DNA of 64,000 nucleotides, from positions 1 through 64,000 of the forward strand of contig SUXW01000015.1 in assembly GCA_015060765.1 (NCBI GenBank), in the 5' to 3' direction. Position 1 is the stretch's first letter, and each line of letters opens with the position of its first letter. The position numbers were made by a program, and so were the translations under genes. The notes under the pieces are model-generated. The model was not told the DNA's origin. It made no database searches and saw only the letters and a list, made by a program, of their open reading frames with translations. Positions 19,075-27,927 of the stretch are shown one piece after another. This stretch comes from Bacteroides sp. (GTDB taxonomy: Bacteria; Bacteroidota; Bacteroidia; Bacteroidales; Bacteroidaceae).

Positions 19075-20445
19075 ATGAAAATGATGAAAAAAGTAATGAA
19101 AACTATTGCGGCACTTTGTTTATGCATTCTTCCTATGGGAATGTATGCCCAGACCTTGGCCGACTTTCTGAAAGCAATGGAGCAATACGATTACGAAACG
19201 GTTATCAATGGTATTGCACCAGCTTCGGGAGATTCTCTGCTTACCCCCTTACGGGCGCAAGCTTTGAAAAGCATGAACCGTTTGCCCGAGACCATTAGCG
19301 AATGGAATTCCTTGCTTCCCGAAGACAGCACCCATCTGAGAGCAGTCGTTGAGTTGGCAGAATGTTACCGGCAGATGGGGGCAACACTGAAAGCGGTTGC
19401 TTGTTACCGCAAGGCTACAGCGTTGAAGCCGGATAACCGTTATTTCCGTTTGCAATATATCCGTACCCTACTCGGTGCTGAGGAATACGAAGGGGCAAAG
19501 GCCGCTTGTCACGAATGGTTGGCGATGGATAGTCTTTCGGCCACAGGATACAAGTATTTGGGACAAGCATACGAAGGCTTGGCTCCGGTCGATTCCAATG
19601 CCGTAATGTATGCTTTTACCAGTTACAATGCAGCTTATCGCCGTGATTCGCTCGATGCACAGACGGTAGCCCGCATAGCCAATATCTTCAACAACAACCA
19701 GCAATACGCTGATGCTATCAGTGTAACGGAGACCTATCGGCAGACCGATACCTTGAATATGGATGTGAACCGTCAGAATGCCAAAGCCTATTGCCTGTCG
19801 AAGAATTACAAACAGGCGGTTACACGCTACGAAGCATTAAAGGCTATGGGCGACCATAGTTTCACGACCTTGTATTATTTGGGAGTAAGCCATTTGCAGA
19901 ACAATTGGCCGTATGGAGGGTATGACAATCTGAAACTCGCCCATCAAAAGGCTCCGACGGATATCAATATCCTATATTATTTGGCAAAATCGTGTGCCTA
20001 TTCATCCTATAAGCAAGAGGGGGTGGATTATATGCAAAAGGCTATCGACACCGCTATCCCGACCGATAGCCTGATGGCACGACTTTATGAAGGACTGGCC
20101 GAATGCCATGATTATGCTGCCCAACCATACAAACGCATCGATGCGTTGAAGGAATTGTATAAATGGAACAAGCATCGGGTAGTGTACTATCGGATAGCTC
20201 AAATATACGACCATCAGGAAGACTATGCCAACGCCGTACACTATTATGAAAAATACATGTCGATGGTACCCAAACAGGAACAAATGGCCGTAGATGAAGA
20301 TGGAAAGATGCTGAAAGATGTACAAACCTATTATCAGTTGGCACAAAAACGGATAGAGAAAATCAAAGCCGAAGACTTCTTCCGAAACGGTAAGAAAGAG
20401 AATCCCGCTGATGGTTTGCCGGTTAGGGCGGTAAGAATAGAATAA
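19075..20445 (+). CDS. exported tetratricopeptide-repeat protein
   Basis: The 456-residue protein has a signal peptide (about residues 1-25, ending YAQT) followed by repeated TPR-like helix pairs, for example LAECYRQMGATLKAVACYRK, KYLGQAYEGLA and YYRIAQIYDHQEDYANAVHYYEKY. TPR proteins of this kind act as periplasmic scaffolds, and no enzymatic domain is seen. Position directly after the BlaI/M56 pair suggests a functional link, though the REP-like hairpin between them may reduce read-through. The specific partner is unknown. Confidence 0.8.
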   Translation: MKMMKKVMKTIAALCLCILPMGMYAQTLADFLKAMEQYDYETVINGIAPASGDSLLTPLRAQALKSMNRLPETISEWNSLLPEDSTHLRAVVELAECYRQMGATLKAVACYRKATALKPDNRYFRLQYIRTLLGAEEYEGAKAACHEWLAMDSLSATGYKYLGQAYEGLAPVDSNAVMYAFTSYNAAYRRDSLDAQTVARIANIFNNNQQYADAISVTETYRQTDTLNMDVNRQNAKAYCLSKNYKQAVTRYEALKAMGDHSFTTLYYLGVSHLQNNWPYGGYDNLKLAHQKAPTDINILYYLAKSCAYSSYKQEGVDYMQKAIDTAIPTDSLMARLYEGLAECHDYAAQPYKRIDALKELYKWNKHRVVYYRIAQIYDHQEDYANAVHYYEKYMSMVPKQEQMAVDEDGKMLKDVQTYYQLAQKRIEKIKAEDFFRNGKKENPADGLPVRAVRIE

Positions 20446-20489
20446 TAATCATTACTTTTTTTGTAGAAGATCAAGGAAAACATATTATC

Positions 20490-20717
20490 ATGAAAAACAT
20501 TTTAAAAACAATGCTGTTAGGTATCACCTTGGCATCCTGTCAACCTACAGATACAAAGAGTTATTTAAAGGAAGTGATAGCCAATCTGGAAAACATTGAA
20601 ACTGCAAGTTACCAGATAGAAGAACACCATTGGTTTCCGGGCCCTTGTCAAATCTTTGGATATAACGAGAACAACAAGAATAAAATCAAAGATGCGATTG
20701 ATGATATGTTAAAATGA
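20490..20717 (+). CDS. small predicted lipoprotein, possibly a truncated remnant
   Basis: The 75-residue product has a lipoprotein signal ending in LASC (Cys18), so the mature protein would be only about 58 residues. The remainder (LKEVIANLENIETASYQ, then HHWFPGPCQIF) reads like the start of a larger lipoprotein domain that stops abruptly. It may therefore be the 5' remnant of a longer gene. I do not recognise a family. Confidence 0.45.
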   Translation: MKNILKTMLLGITLASCQPTDTKSYLKEVIANLENIETASYQIEEHHWFPGPCQIFGYNENNKNKIKDAIDDMLK

Positions 20718-20736
20718 ATAACGAAAATCGAAAACC

Positions 20737-20783
20737 TTTGGCATATTACGGAGGATTATCTATATTTGCATATTAGTGTAATA
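20737..20783 (+). promoter_or_regulatory. promoter and palindrome of the MntA-HepT operon
   Basis: A -33 TTTG (20737-20740) and -7 TATATTTGC (20761-20769) are spaced by 20 bp. Immediately downstream, at the expected transcription start, lies the perfect short palindrome TATTAGTGTAATA (20771-20783), a plausible operator for autoregulation. Confidence 0.55.
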
Positions 20784-20796
20784 AACAAATACCCGA

Positions 20797-21093
20797 ATGA
20801 AAACCAAAGCCGAATATATCCAACTAATAACAACTCATGCAAATGAATTGAAACAAGTGTTTGGAGTTCGTTCACTTCGTTTGTTCGGTTCCGTTTCGCG
20901 TGACGAACATCGAGAAGACAGCGATATAGATATATGCGTTGAAATGGAACCAAGTGCATATCTATTGGTTCGGCTAAAACGTTTCCTTGAGAATTTGTTG
21001 GGATGTTCTGTTGATGTCATTCGCATGCATAAATATATGAATCCCTATCTTTTACAGGAAATTAATCATGATGGAATCTATATCATACGGTAA
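20797..21093 (+). CDS. mntA: MntA-type minimal nucleotidyltransferase antitoxin
   Basis: This 98-residue protein has the minimal nucleotidyltransferase signature GSx10DxD (Gly31-Ser32 and Asp43-Ile-Asp45). In the MntA-HepT systems, MntA transfers AMP to a tyrosine of the HEPN toxin and neutralises it. The downstream HEPN gene overlaps by 26 bases, the usual arrangement. It is cytosolic. Whether this copy is active is not known, but the catalytic motif is intact. Confidence 0.88.
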   Translation: MKTKAEYIQLITTHANELKQVFGVRSLRLFGSVSRDEHREDSDIDICVEMEPSAYLLVRLKRFLENLLGCSVDVIRMHKYMNPYLLQEINHDGIYIIR

Positions 21094-21454
21094 TCGGCAA
21101 CGTATTCTTTCTATTTTCAAACAGATAGAAACAGCTATTGGACAATTACAAGAATGGAATTCGTCGGTTAAATCTACTGACGATTATTATCTTTCACCCG
21201 AAGGTATGCAAAAATTAGCAGCCAATTGCATGCTCATTGAAGCTATAGGTGAAGGTATTCATCAGATAGATAGGATAACCAATAAGAAATTGCTTCTCGA
21301 ACGTCCAGAGATTCCCTGGGAAGATGTTATTGGTATTCGTAATCATATAGCTCACGGCTATTTTGATATAGATGCAGAAATTGTTTTCTCTGTAATCAAA
21401 AATGATTTACCACCTTTGTTAGTTGCAGTAAAGTATTTCATAAATCATTGTTGA
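21068..21454 (+). CDS. hepT: HepT-type HEPN-domain toxin
   Basis: This 128-residue helical protein has the HEPN RNase motif Rx4HxY intact as R91-NHIA-H96-G-Y98. HepT toxins are RNases, and the motif tyrosine is the residue modified by MntA. The pair lies just before a long repeat-rich, gene-free stretch, consistent with a mobile or recently acquired module. Confidence 0.88.
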   Translation: MMESISYGNRQRILSIFKQIETAIGQLQEWNSSVKSTDDYYLSPEGMQKLAANCMLIEAIGEGIHQIDRITNKKLLLERPEIPWEDVIGIRNHIAHGYFDIDAEIVFSVIKNDLPPLLVAVKYFINHC

Positions 21455-22190
21455 TATTGAATTAAAACATACTATCATGAAGAAATATTCACTATCTGTG
21501 AATAAGCCACTGTAAACATTCGAAAAAGACTCCCTCCAGTCCATTTTCAAAAAAAGTTTTTTTTGATTTTACTTGCATCTTACACTCACCGCTGAATATC
21601 AGCAAGTTAAAGTGTGTAGGTAAAGTGTGTAGGGAATTTCCTTACACACTTTACTTACACACAAAGAATGGTATTTGTCCCAACATTTCGGAAATAATGC
21701 AGGCTTTGATTTCCTTTTGCTTGTTCTTTAATGAGAGGAAAGTCAACTCAGATCATGACTAAGCTAAAACGTAGTCAACGTAAAATAAAAATAAAGTTTA
21801 ACTAAGTCAACCTACTATATAAATAAGGCTAAATACAGTCAACATAAAGCGTTAACTGACAACCTACAGAATCCTTTGCAACCTCCGTCGCTCCGTTCGC
21901 AGTACATTGTCGCTACCTTCATAGCACTTCGTCGCTCCGTTCAAAGTACTTTGTATGAATTTATCTCTATGATTATCAATTATTTACATACTAATGGCGC
22001 GGATTATTCTTCGTCATGTAGGGAAAAGTCGTTCCCTACATGCTCCCTACATGCCTCCCTACATGGATAACATTCTGATTATAATAACAATAAGCCAAAT
22101 CATGTAAGGATGTAGGTAAAATGGCAAATAAAACTTTTAATGGCTCTTGGATATTCTTTTTCATTTTTTTATCATCCAAAGGAAAATTGT
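21455..22190. repeat. gene-free repeat-rich stretch, possible remnant of a mobile element
   Basis: No convincing gene is present in about 740 bases. It contains a long hairpin at 21612-21662 (23-bp arms, the left arm being two copies of GTGTGTAGG-type units). It also holds a 25-bp direct repeat of CGTCGCTCCGTTC type (21886-21910 and 21930-21954), a perfect 11-bp inverted repeat CATGTAGGGAA/TTCCCTACATG (22015-22042), and three close copies of TCCCTACATG (22033, 22044, 22056). Such TGTAGG-rich iteron-like arrays, from memory, accompany some integrated elements in Bacteroides. The element's genes are absent here. Confidence 0.6.
21612..21662. repeat. long hairpin with GGGAATTT apex
   Basis: GTGTGTAGGTAAAGTGTGTA and three further bases (21612-21634) pair with 21640-21662 along 23 positions with two G-T wobbles, leaving a 5-base loop. 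The apex GGGAATTT recurs in hairpins at 54-61 and 31128-31135. Confidence 0.75.
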
Positions 22191-22199
22191 TACATTTGC
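22191..22199 (+). promoter_or_regulatory. -7 element before the YrdC/Sua5-family gene
   Basis: TACATTTGC fits TAnnTTTG and lies 23 bases before the ATG at 22223. It excludes a longer reading from 22121, which would begin upstream of the promoter. Confidence 0.6.
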
Positions 22200-22222
22200 A
22201 ATTCATTGCAAAAAAGAAAAGA

Positions 22223-22801
22223 ATGATGGACGAACTAATGAAGGAAGATATCCGGAAGGCTTGTGAAGTGATGAACAAGGGAGGGGTGATTCTTTATCCT
22301 ACGGATACCATTTGGGGAATTGGGTGCGATGCCACGAACGAAGAAGCGGTGAAGCGGGTCTACGAAATAAAGAAACGGGCCGACAATAAGGCCATGTTGG
22401 TATTGGTAGACAATGCCGTGAAAGTGGATTTCTATGTGGACGATGCACCCGAAGTGGCTTTTGATTTGATTGAACTGACCACCAAACCACTTACCATTAT
22501 TTATGAGGGTGCAAAGAATTTGGCTCCTAATTTGGTGGGAGAAGACGGAAGTATAGGCATTCGGGTGACTTCCGAACCGTTCTCCAATCAGTTGTGCTAC
22601 CGTTTCCGCAAAGCTATTGTTTCTACTTCTGCCAATGTGAGCGGAGAACCTTCGCCCGCTACGTTTGCCGATATCAGTGAAGAAATCAAGCAGGCGGTGG
22701 ATTATATCGTACAAAGTCGGAGAAAGGAAAAATCGTCTTCCAAACCATCGGGCATCATCAGATTGGGAAAAGGGGGACAGGTAAAAGTAATCAGAGAATA
22801 A
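22223..22801 (+). CDS. L-threonylcarbamoyladenylate synthase family protein (YrdC/YciO/Sua5)
   Basis: This 192-residue YrdC-domain protein shows VILYPTDTIWGIGCDA near the N-terminus and STSANVSGEPSPATF later, both hallmarks of the family. TsaC/Sua5 members make threonylcarbamoyl-AMP for the t6A modification of ANN-decoding tRNAs; the YciO branch may have another role. It leads a plus-strand run (ClC channel, fmt) in which fmt also acts on tRNA. The start at 22223 is set by the promoter; 22226 is an equal alternative. Confidence 0.9.
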   Translation: MMDELMKEDIRKACEVMNKGGVILYPTDTIWGIGCDATNEEAVKRVYEIKKRADNKAMLVLVDNAVKVDFYVDDAPEVAFDLIELTTKPLTIIYEGAKNLAPNLVGEDGSIGIRVTSEPFSNQLCYRFRKAIVSTSANVSGEPSPATFADISEEIKQAVDYIVQSRRKEKSSSKPSGIIRLGKGGQVKVIRE

Positions 22802-22811
22802 CCTGAATGAA

Positions 22812-24623
22812 ATGGACGGTTTGAACGAGGATAAGAAAAGTCTTTTGCAACGCTTCATCCTTTGGCGTGAGAGGAAAATCAAGGATAAGCATTTCGTCTT
22901 GATACTTAGTTTTATGGTAGGTATCCTGACGGCTTTGGCGGCTTGCCTGTTGAAGTTCCTGATAGAATACATCAAACATTTTCTGACAGAAAACTTCGAT
23001 TCTACGGGTGTGAACTGGTTGTATCTGGTGTATCCGGCCATCGGTATCCTGCTTACCGGATTGTTTATACGCAATGTGGTAAGGGATGATATCAGTCACG
23101 GGGTAACCAAGATACTTTATGCCATTTCCCGGAGGCAGAGTCGCATCAAGCGGCATAACACCTGGTCGTCGTTGTTGGCCAGTTCCATTACCATCGGTTT
23201 CGGTGGATCGGTTGGAGCGGAAGCACCGATTGTGCTGACCGGTTCGGCCATCGGTTCCAATTTGGGAAGTACATTCAAGATGGAACACCGCACATTGATG
23301 TTGTTGGTGGGATGTGGAGCGGCCGGAGCTGTTTCGGGTATCTTCAAGGCGCCTATTGCGGGACTGGTATTTACTCTTGAAGTGTTGATGATAGACCTGA
23401 CCATGGGTTCGCTGCTTCCTTTGCTGGTGTCGTGTGTGACGGCTGCTACGGTATCGTATATCCTGACGGGAACGGAAGCAATGTTTGAATTCCACATGGA
23501 TGAACCTTTCCTTATGGAACGTATTCCGGCGGTCATTCTTTTGGGGATATTGTGTGGATTGGTGTCCTTGTACTTTACCCGTACCATGAACTGGATAGAA
23601 GGGATTTTCCGTAAATACAATAATCCGTATATCAAACTATTGATTGGCGGAAGCATGTTGAGTGTACTCATCTTCTTGTTCCCGTCGCTTTATGGGGAAG
23701 GGTATGATACCATCCATATGTTGCTGAATGGAATCAGTAGTGCCGATTGGGACAAGGTAATGGATAATTCTATCTTTTATGGCTACGGAAATCTTCTGTT
23801 GGTCTATCTGGCATTGGTAGTCTTGTTCAAAGTATTTGCATCGAGCGCAACCAATGGCGGTGGCGGATGTGGCGGTATCTTTGCTCCCAGTTTGTTCTTG
23901 GGATGTATCACCGGCTTCATCTTTGCCAACTTTTGTAATGGGTACGAATTGGCACCCGTTGTTTCGGATGACTTGCCGGAAAAGAACTTTGCCCTTCTGG
24001 GTATGGCAGGAGTAATGTCGGGAGTGATGCATGCACCGTTGACCGGGGTGTTCCTGATTGCCGAACTGACGGGGGGATACGACCTTTTCCTTCCGTTGAT
24101 GATGGTGGCGGTCAGCGCCTATCTGACCATCATCGTATTCGAGCCTCATAGTATCTACTCCATGCGATTGGCGCAGAAAGGTGAACTGCTCACTCACCAT
24201 AAGGATAAGGCGATGCTTACCTTGATGAATATTGAGAGTGTGGTAGAAACGGATTTTGAGAAAGTGTCTCCCGATATGGACTTAGGGGCCATGGTGAAGG
24301 TCATCTCCAAAGCTCGGCGTAACATGTTCCCTGTAGTCGATGCCCGTGGAGTATTGCTGGGTGTCGTGATATTGGACGATATACGCAACATCATGTTCCG
24401 GCAGGAATTGTATCATCGCTTTTATGTGAATCGTTTCATGACCTCCCCGCCGGCTCGTATCCTTATTGAAGATTCGATGGAAGAGGTGATGAGAAAGTTC
24501 GATGATACCAAAGCATGGAATTTGCCTGTAGTAGATAAAAATGGGGTATATAAAGGATTCCTTTCCAAATCGAGGATATTGAATTCGTATCGACAAATGT
24601 TGGTGGATTTTTCAGAAGACTAA
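22812..24623 (+). CDS. ClC-family chloride channel/transporter with CBS domains
   Basis: This 603-residue membrane protein has a ClC core of about 430 residues followed by two CBS domains (about 475-600). Ion-path signatures are present: GGSVGAEAPIVLTGSAIGS (around residue 131; the gating Glu is kept but the usual GxEGP reads GAEAP), GGCGGIFAPSLFLG (around 352) and MSGVMHAPLTGVFLIAELTG. CBS domains normally bind adenine nucleotides and tune transport. It starts 10 bases after the YrdC-family gene and fmt follows 12 bases later. Transport of Cl- is the family expectation; H+ coupling cannot be judged by eye. Confidence 0.93.
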   Translation: MDGLNEDKKSLLQRFILWRERKIKDKHFVLILSFMVGILTALAACLLKFLIEYIKHFLTENFDSTGVNWLYLVYPAIGILLTGLFIRNVVRDDISHGVTKILYAISRRQSRIKRHNTWSSLLASSITIGFGGSVGAEAPIVLTGSAIGSNLGSTFKMEHRTLMLLVGCGAAGAVSGIFKAPIAGLVFTLEVLMIDLTMGSLLPLLVSCVTAATVSYILTGTEAMFEFHMDEPFLMERIPAVILLGILCGLVSLYFTRTMNWIEGIFRKYNNPYIKLLIGGSMLSVLIFLFPSLYGEGYDTIHMLLNGISSADWDKVMDNSIFYGYGNLLLVYLALVVLFKVFASSATNGGGGCGGIFAPSLFLGCITGFIFANFCNGYELAPVVSDDLPEKNFALLGMAGVMSGVMHAPLTGVFLIAELTGGYDLFLPLMMVAVSAYLTIIVFEPHSIYSMRLAQKGELLTHHKDKAMLTLMNIESVVETDFEKVSPDMDLGAMVKVISKARRNMFPVVDARGVLLGVVILDDIRNIMFRQELYHRFYVNRFMTSPPARILIEDSMEEVMRKFDDTKAWNLPVVDKNGVYKGFLSKSRILNSYRQMLVDFSED

Positions 24624-24635
24624 ACGTAATAATCA

Positions 24636-25610
24636 ATGGAAAAGAAAGATTTGAAAATCGTATATATGGGTACTCCCGAATTTGCGGTAGAAAGCTTGAA
24701 GCGCTTGGTAGAGGGGGGATACAATGTAGTGGGAGTAATTACCATGCCCGATAAGCCGATGGGACGACATGGAAGTGTGTTGCAACCCAGTCCGGTGAAG
24801 GAATATGCCTTGTCGCAAGGTTTGAAAATATTGCAACCCGAACGCCTGAAAGATGAGGCTTTCTTGGAAGAACTGCGTGCCTTGAAGGCCGATTTGCAGA
24901 TTGTAGTGGCTTTCCGTATGCTGCCCGAAGTGGTATGGAACATGCCTCCCATGGGAACTTTCAACCTTCATGCGGCTCTGTTGCCTCAATATAGAGGAGC
25001 GGCTCCCATTAACTGGGCGGTTATCAATGGAGATACGGAAACGGGTATTACGACTTTCTTCCTCAAGCATGAGATTGATACGGGAGACATAATCCAGCAA
25101 GTGCGTGTACCGATAGAAGATACCGATAACGTAGGTATTGTATATGACAAGTTGATGATGCTGGGAGGTGACTTGGTCTTGGAAACGGTGGATGCTATTC
25201 TTGCAGGTACCATCAAGCCTATTCCTCAAGACGAACTGATACAACCTGAAACCGAACTTCGTCCGGCTCCGAAGATTTTTAAGGAGACTTGTCGGATTGA
25301 TTGGAATACGGGAGTCAAACGGGTTTACGACTTTGTAAGGGGACTTTCGCCTTATCCGGCGGCATGGACGGAGTTGGTGATGCCCGATGGAACACGCCAA
25401 GTGGTAAAGATATACGAAACGGAAAAGAAGATTGTTTCGCATTCCTTGCCTGTAGGCCAGATAGATACCGATGGCAAAACCTGTTTCCGTATAGCTGTAC
25501 CTGATGGATTTGTTCATTTGTTATCCTTACAATTAGCCGGAAAGAAACGAATGGGGGTAGGCGATTTCCTTCGCGGTTATCGGCATGTGGAAGGAAGCAA
25601 GATGGAATAA
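24636..25610 (+). CDS. fmt: methionyl-tRNA formyltransferase
   Basis: The 324-residue enzyme formylates initiator Met-tRNA with 10-formyl-tetrahydrofolate. It begins with KIVYMGTPEFAV and holds the catalytic region FNLHAALLPQYRGAAPINWA (Asn, His and the SLLPxxRG-like loop, about residues 109-128), with the Asp in DTGDII completing the site. A C-terminal OB-like domain follows. It is cytosolic and co-directional with the ClC gene. Confidence 0.97.
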   Translation: MEKKDLKIVYMGTPEFAVESLKRLVEGGYNVVGVITMPDKPMGRHGSVLQPSPVKEYALSQGLKILQPERLKDEAFLEELRALKADLQIVVAFRMLPEVVWNMPPMGTFNLHAALLPQYRGAAPINWAVINGDTETGITTFFLKHEIDTGDIIQQVRVPIEDTDNVGIVYDKLMMLGGDLVLETVDAILAGTIKPIPQDELIQPETELRPAPKIFKETCRIDWNTGVKRVYDFVRGLSPYPAAWTELVMPDGTRQVVKIYETEKKIVSHSLPVGQIDTDGKTCFRIAVPDGFVHLLSLQLAGKKRMGVGDFLRGYRHVEGSKME

Positions 25611-25647
25611 TCTATCCTTTGTTTGGTTGTAATTGAAAAACATTGTC

Positions 25648-25655
25648 TATCTTTG
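25648..25655 (+). promoter_or_regulatory. -7 element before rpe
   Basis: TATCTTTG matches TAnnTTTG, with a TTG at 25627-25629 about 18 bp upstream as a -33 candidate. The start codon at 25677 lies about 20 bases downstream. Confidence 0.55.
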
Positions 25656-25676
25656 TACATACCTAATGAATAACAG

Positions 25677-26330
25677 ATGAAAACTCCGATTATATCTCCG
25701 TCGTTGTTGTCGGCTAATTTCGCAAATTTGCAAGCCGATTTGGATGTCATAAACCGTAGTGAAGCCGATTGGTTGCATATCGATATCATGGACGGTGTGT
25801 TTGTACCCAATATTTCTTTTGGCTTTCCTGTTTTGAAATATGTAGCCCAATTGTCTCAAAAGCCGTTGGATGTACATCTGATGATTGTACAACCGGAGAA
25901 GTTCATTCCCGAGGTGAAAGCATTGGGCGCCATGATGATGAATGTGCATTATGAAGCTTGTCCGCATTTGCATCGGGTTATCCAACAGATAAAGGATGCG
26001 GGTATGAAAGCAGGAGTAACCTTGAATCCGGCTACTCCGGTGTCTTTGTTGGCCGATATCATTACCGATGTGGATATGATACTCTTGATGAGTGTGAATC
26101 CGGGTTTTGGCGGACAAGAATTTATACCTCATACGCTTGATAAGATCAGGGAACTCCGTTCCTTGATCGAACGCACAGGCTCTCATGCTTTGATTGAAGT
26201 GGATGGAGGTGTGAATCTGGAAACGGGTAAAGCATTGGTGGATGCTGGTGCCGATGTGTTGGTGGCAGGTAGTTTTGTGTTTGGAGCTCCTGATATGATA
26301 GAAAGAGTCGGACAATTGAAACGCTTGTAA
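25677..26330 (+). CDS. rpe: ribulose-phosphate 3-epimerase
   Basis: The 217-residue TIM-barrel enzyme interconverts ribulose-5-phosphate and xylulose-5-phosphate in the pentose phosphate pathway. Diagnostic segments are PSLLSANFANL, HIDIMDGVFVPN, LDVHLMI and MSVNPGFGGQEF, with EVDGGVN near the phosphate site. Its TAA stop overlaps the ATG of the following comEC-type gene by one base, so the two are translationally coupled. Confidence 0.97.
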   Translation: MKTPIISPSLLSANFANLQADLDVINRSEADWLHIDIMDGVFVPNISFGFPVLKYVAQLSQKPLDVHLMIVQPEKFIPEVKALGAMMMNVHYEACPHLHRVIQQIKDAGMKAGVTLNPATPVSLLADIITDVDMILLMSVNPGFGGQEFIPHTLDKIRELRSLIERTGSHALIEVDGGVNLETGKALVDAGADVLVAGSFVFGAPDMIERVGQLKRL

Positions 26331-27886
26331 TGACGAAACAGCCTTTGACTGCTTATCCTATACTCCGGCTGTCCATACCTTTGGCGGCCGGAATTTTTTT
26401 TATGGAAAGTTGTTCCTTTCCTATTCCTTATTGGGGGTGGGCAGGTATGATGTTGGCAACTTGCATAGCGCTAGGCATATGCATCAGAGGAAGGAATTTT
26501 CGTTATCGATGGTGGTTCGGAGTAGGAACCTTTCTGCTCTTTTTCTTGATAGGTGCTTTCCGGATGCAATGCCGATGGCAACATGTGCATGTGGATTGGC
26601 CTAATGAGTCTCGGACCTATCGGGGAGTAGTGATGGAACCTCCAATAGAGAAGCCTAAAAGTATTCAGTGTAAAATGGCGCTTTACGACCGACAAAACAT
26701 AGTTTTATACTTGGCAAAAGATAGTTTTGCGCAAACGGTGGAGATGGGTGATCCGTTGGTGTTTCATGCGCAAGTCAAAGCGCCTTCTAATGAAGGGGTG
26801 ACATTTGATTATGCTTCCTATTTATTACATAAAGGAATTAGTGGAACAGCTTATGTCCCAGCCGGATATAGTAAAAAGGGAAATGGCCCGAAGGAGTGGA
26901 CCATCAAGCGAAAGGCTTTGGCTATCCGTGAAAGGATTGTGGAATTGTATCGAAGTTGGGGTGTTGGTGAGAAACAACTGCCTGTATTGTCGGCGTTAAC
27001 GGTGGGGTATAAAGCAGATTTAAGTGAAGAAGTCAGAGAAGCCTATTCTGTAGCTGGTATCTCTCATGTGTTGGCTTTATCGGGTATGCATATCGGCTTT
27101 TTGTGGTTGCTGTTGAGTGTATTGTTGAAACCTTTGGAGAAAGGGAAAGTTTTGCGGATTCTCCGATGGTTGTTATCTGTTGGCTTGTTGTGGGCATTCG
27201 CTTTTATTGCGGGTTTGGAAGCTTCTGTAGTCAGGGCGGTGATAATGTGTATGCTCATGGAATTGGGCAAATTTTCAGGAAGTAAACCGTTGAGCCTGAA
27301 CACACTGGCCATAGCCGCTTTCTTTATGTTGCTCTATAACCCTTCTTATTTGTATGATGTAGGATTCCAGTTGTCGTTTCTGGCGGTTCTTGCCATTTTA
27401 ATCTTTTATGATCCATTGAATTCCCTTTGCCCGTTTCGTATACGTGCTTTGCGGGGGGTATGGAGTGTCATGTCGGTTTCTATGGCAGCTCAAATAGGTA
27501 CGGCTCCTTTGGTGATGTATTATTTTTCCAACTTTTCCGTTTATTTTTTGTTGGCCAATTTGGGAGTCGCCTGGTTGGTTCCTTGCATCATTTATACTGC
27601 TTTCGCTTCTATGCTTTTAGGAGTGCTCCCCGAAGTGAGACAGTGGATTGTATGTATGTTGGATAAAATGGTGATGGCCTTGAATGAATTGGCCGAGTGG
27701 GTCAGCGGGTTGCCTTATGCTTCATTGTCTTCCATCAAGCTTCATCAGATGGAGGTATGGGGACTATATGTGCTTTTAGGTGGAATTGTCTGGTATGTAA
27801 AGGTGCGAAGTAGGAAGGCTTTTATCGTTTTGTTGGCGATGGTTGCCTTATGGTTAGGAGGACATTGTGTTTTACTTGTGTTCTAA
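26330..27886 (+). CDS. ComEC/Rec2-family competence protein
   Basis: This 518-residue polytopic membrane protein has a soluble N-terminal DUF4131-like segment and then the competence domain with ALSGMHIGFLWLLL, the signature of the ComEC channel thought to pass single-stranded DNA into the cytosol. The C-terminal metallo-beta-lactamase-like domain of long ComEC proteins is absent, the protein ending after the last TM helices; this short form is common in Bacteroidetes. No other competence gene is nearby. Confidence 0.9.
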   Translation: MTKQPLTAYPILRLSIPLAAGIFFMESCSFPIPYWGWAGMMLATCIALGICIRGRNFRYRWWFGVGTFLLFFLIGAFRMQCRWQHVHVDWPNESRTYRGVVMEPPIEKPKSIQCKMALYDRQNIVLYLAKDSFAQTVEMGDPLVFHAQVKAPSNEGVTFDYASYLLHKGISGTAYVPAGYSKKGNGPKEWTIKRKALAIRERIVELYRSWGVGEKQLPVLSALTVGYKADLSEEVREAYSVAGISHVLALSGMHIGFLWLLLSVLLKPLEKGKVLRILRWLLSVGLLWAFAFIAGLEASVVRAVIMCMLMELGKFSGSKPLSLNTLAIAAFFMLLYNPSYLYDVGFQLSFLAVLAILIFYDPLNSLCPFRIRALRGVWSVMSVSMAAQIGTAPLVMYYFSNFSVYFLLANLGVAWLVPCIIYTAFASMLLGVLPEVRQWIVCMLDKMVMALNELAEWVSGLPYASLSSIKLHQMEVWGLYVLLGGIVWYVKVRSRKAFIVLLAMVALWLGGHCVLLVF

Positions 27887-27905
27887 AAAAATATTTGTAA
27901 ATTTG
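27876..27905 (+). promoter_or_regulatory. promoter of the nrnA-type gene
   Basis: A TTG at 27876-27878 and the -7 TAAATTTG at 27898-27905 are spaced by 19 bp, overlapping the end of the comEC-type gene. The start codon at 27928 follows after about 22 bases. Confidence 0.55.
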
Positions 27906-27927
27906 CCGTTCATTAAATGAAATATCT

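Noticed and set aside
21876-22070. 64-residue ORF in the repeat-rich gap
   Set aside because: It is made largely of the direct and inverted repeats, with no promoter or coding character.
25647-26315. 222-residue minus-strand ORF
   Set aside because: It mirrors rpe almost completely, with a His/Gln-rich shadow composition.
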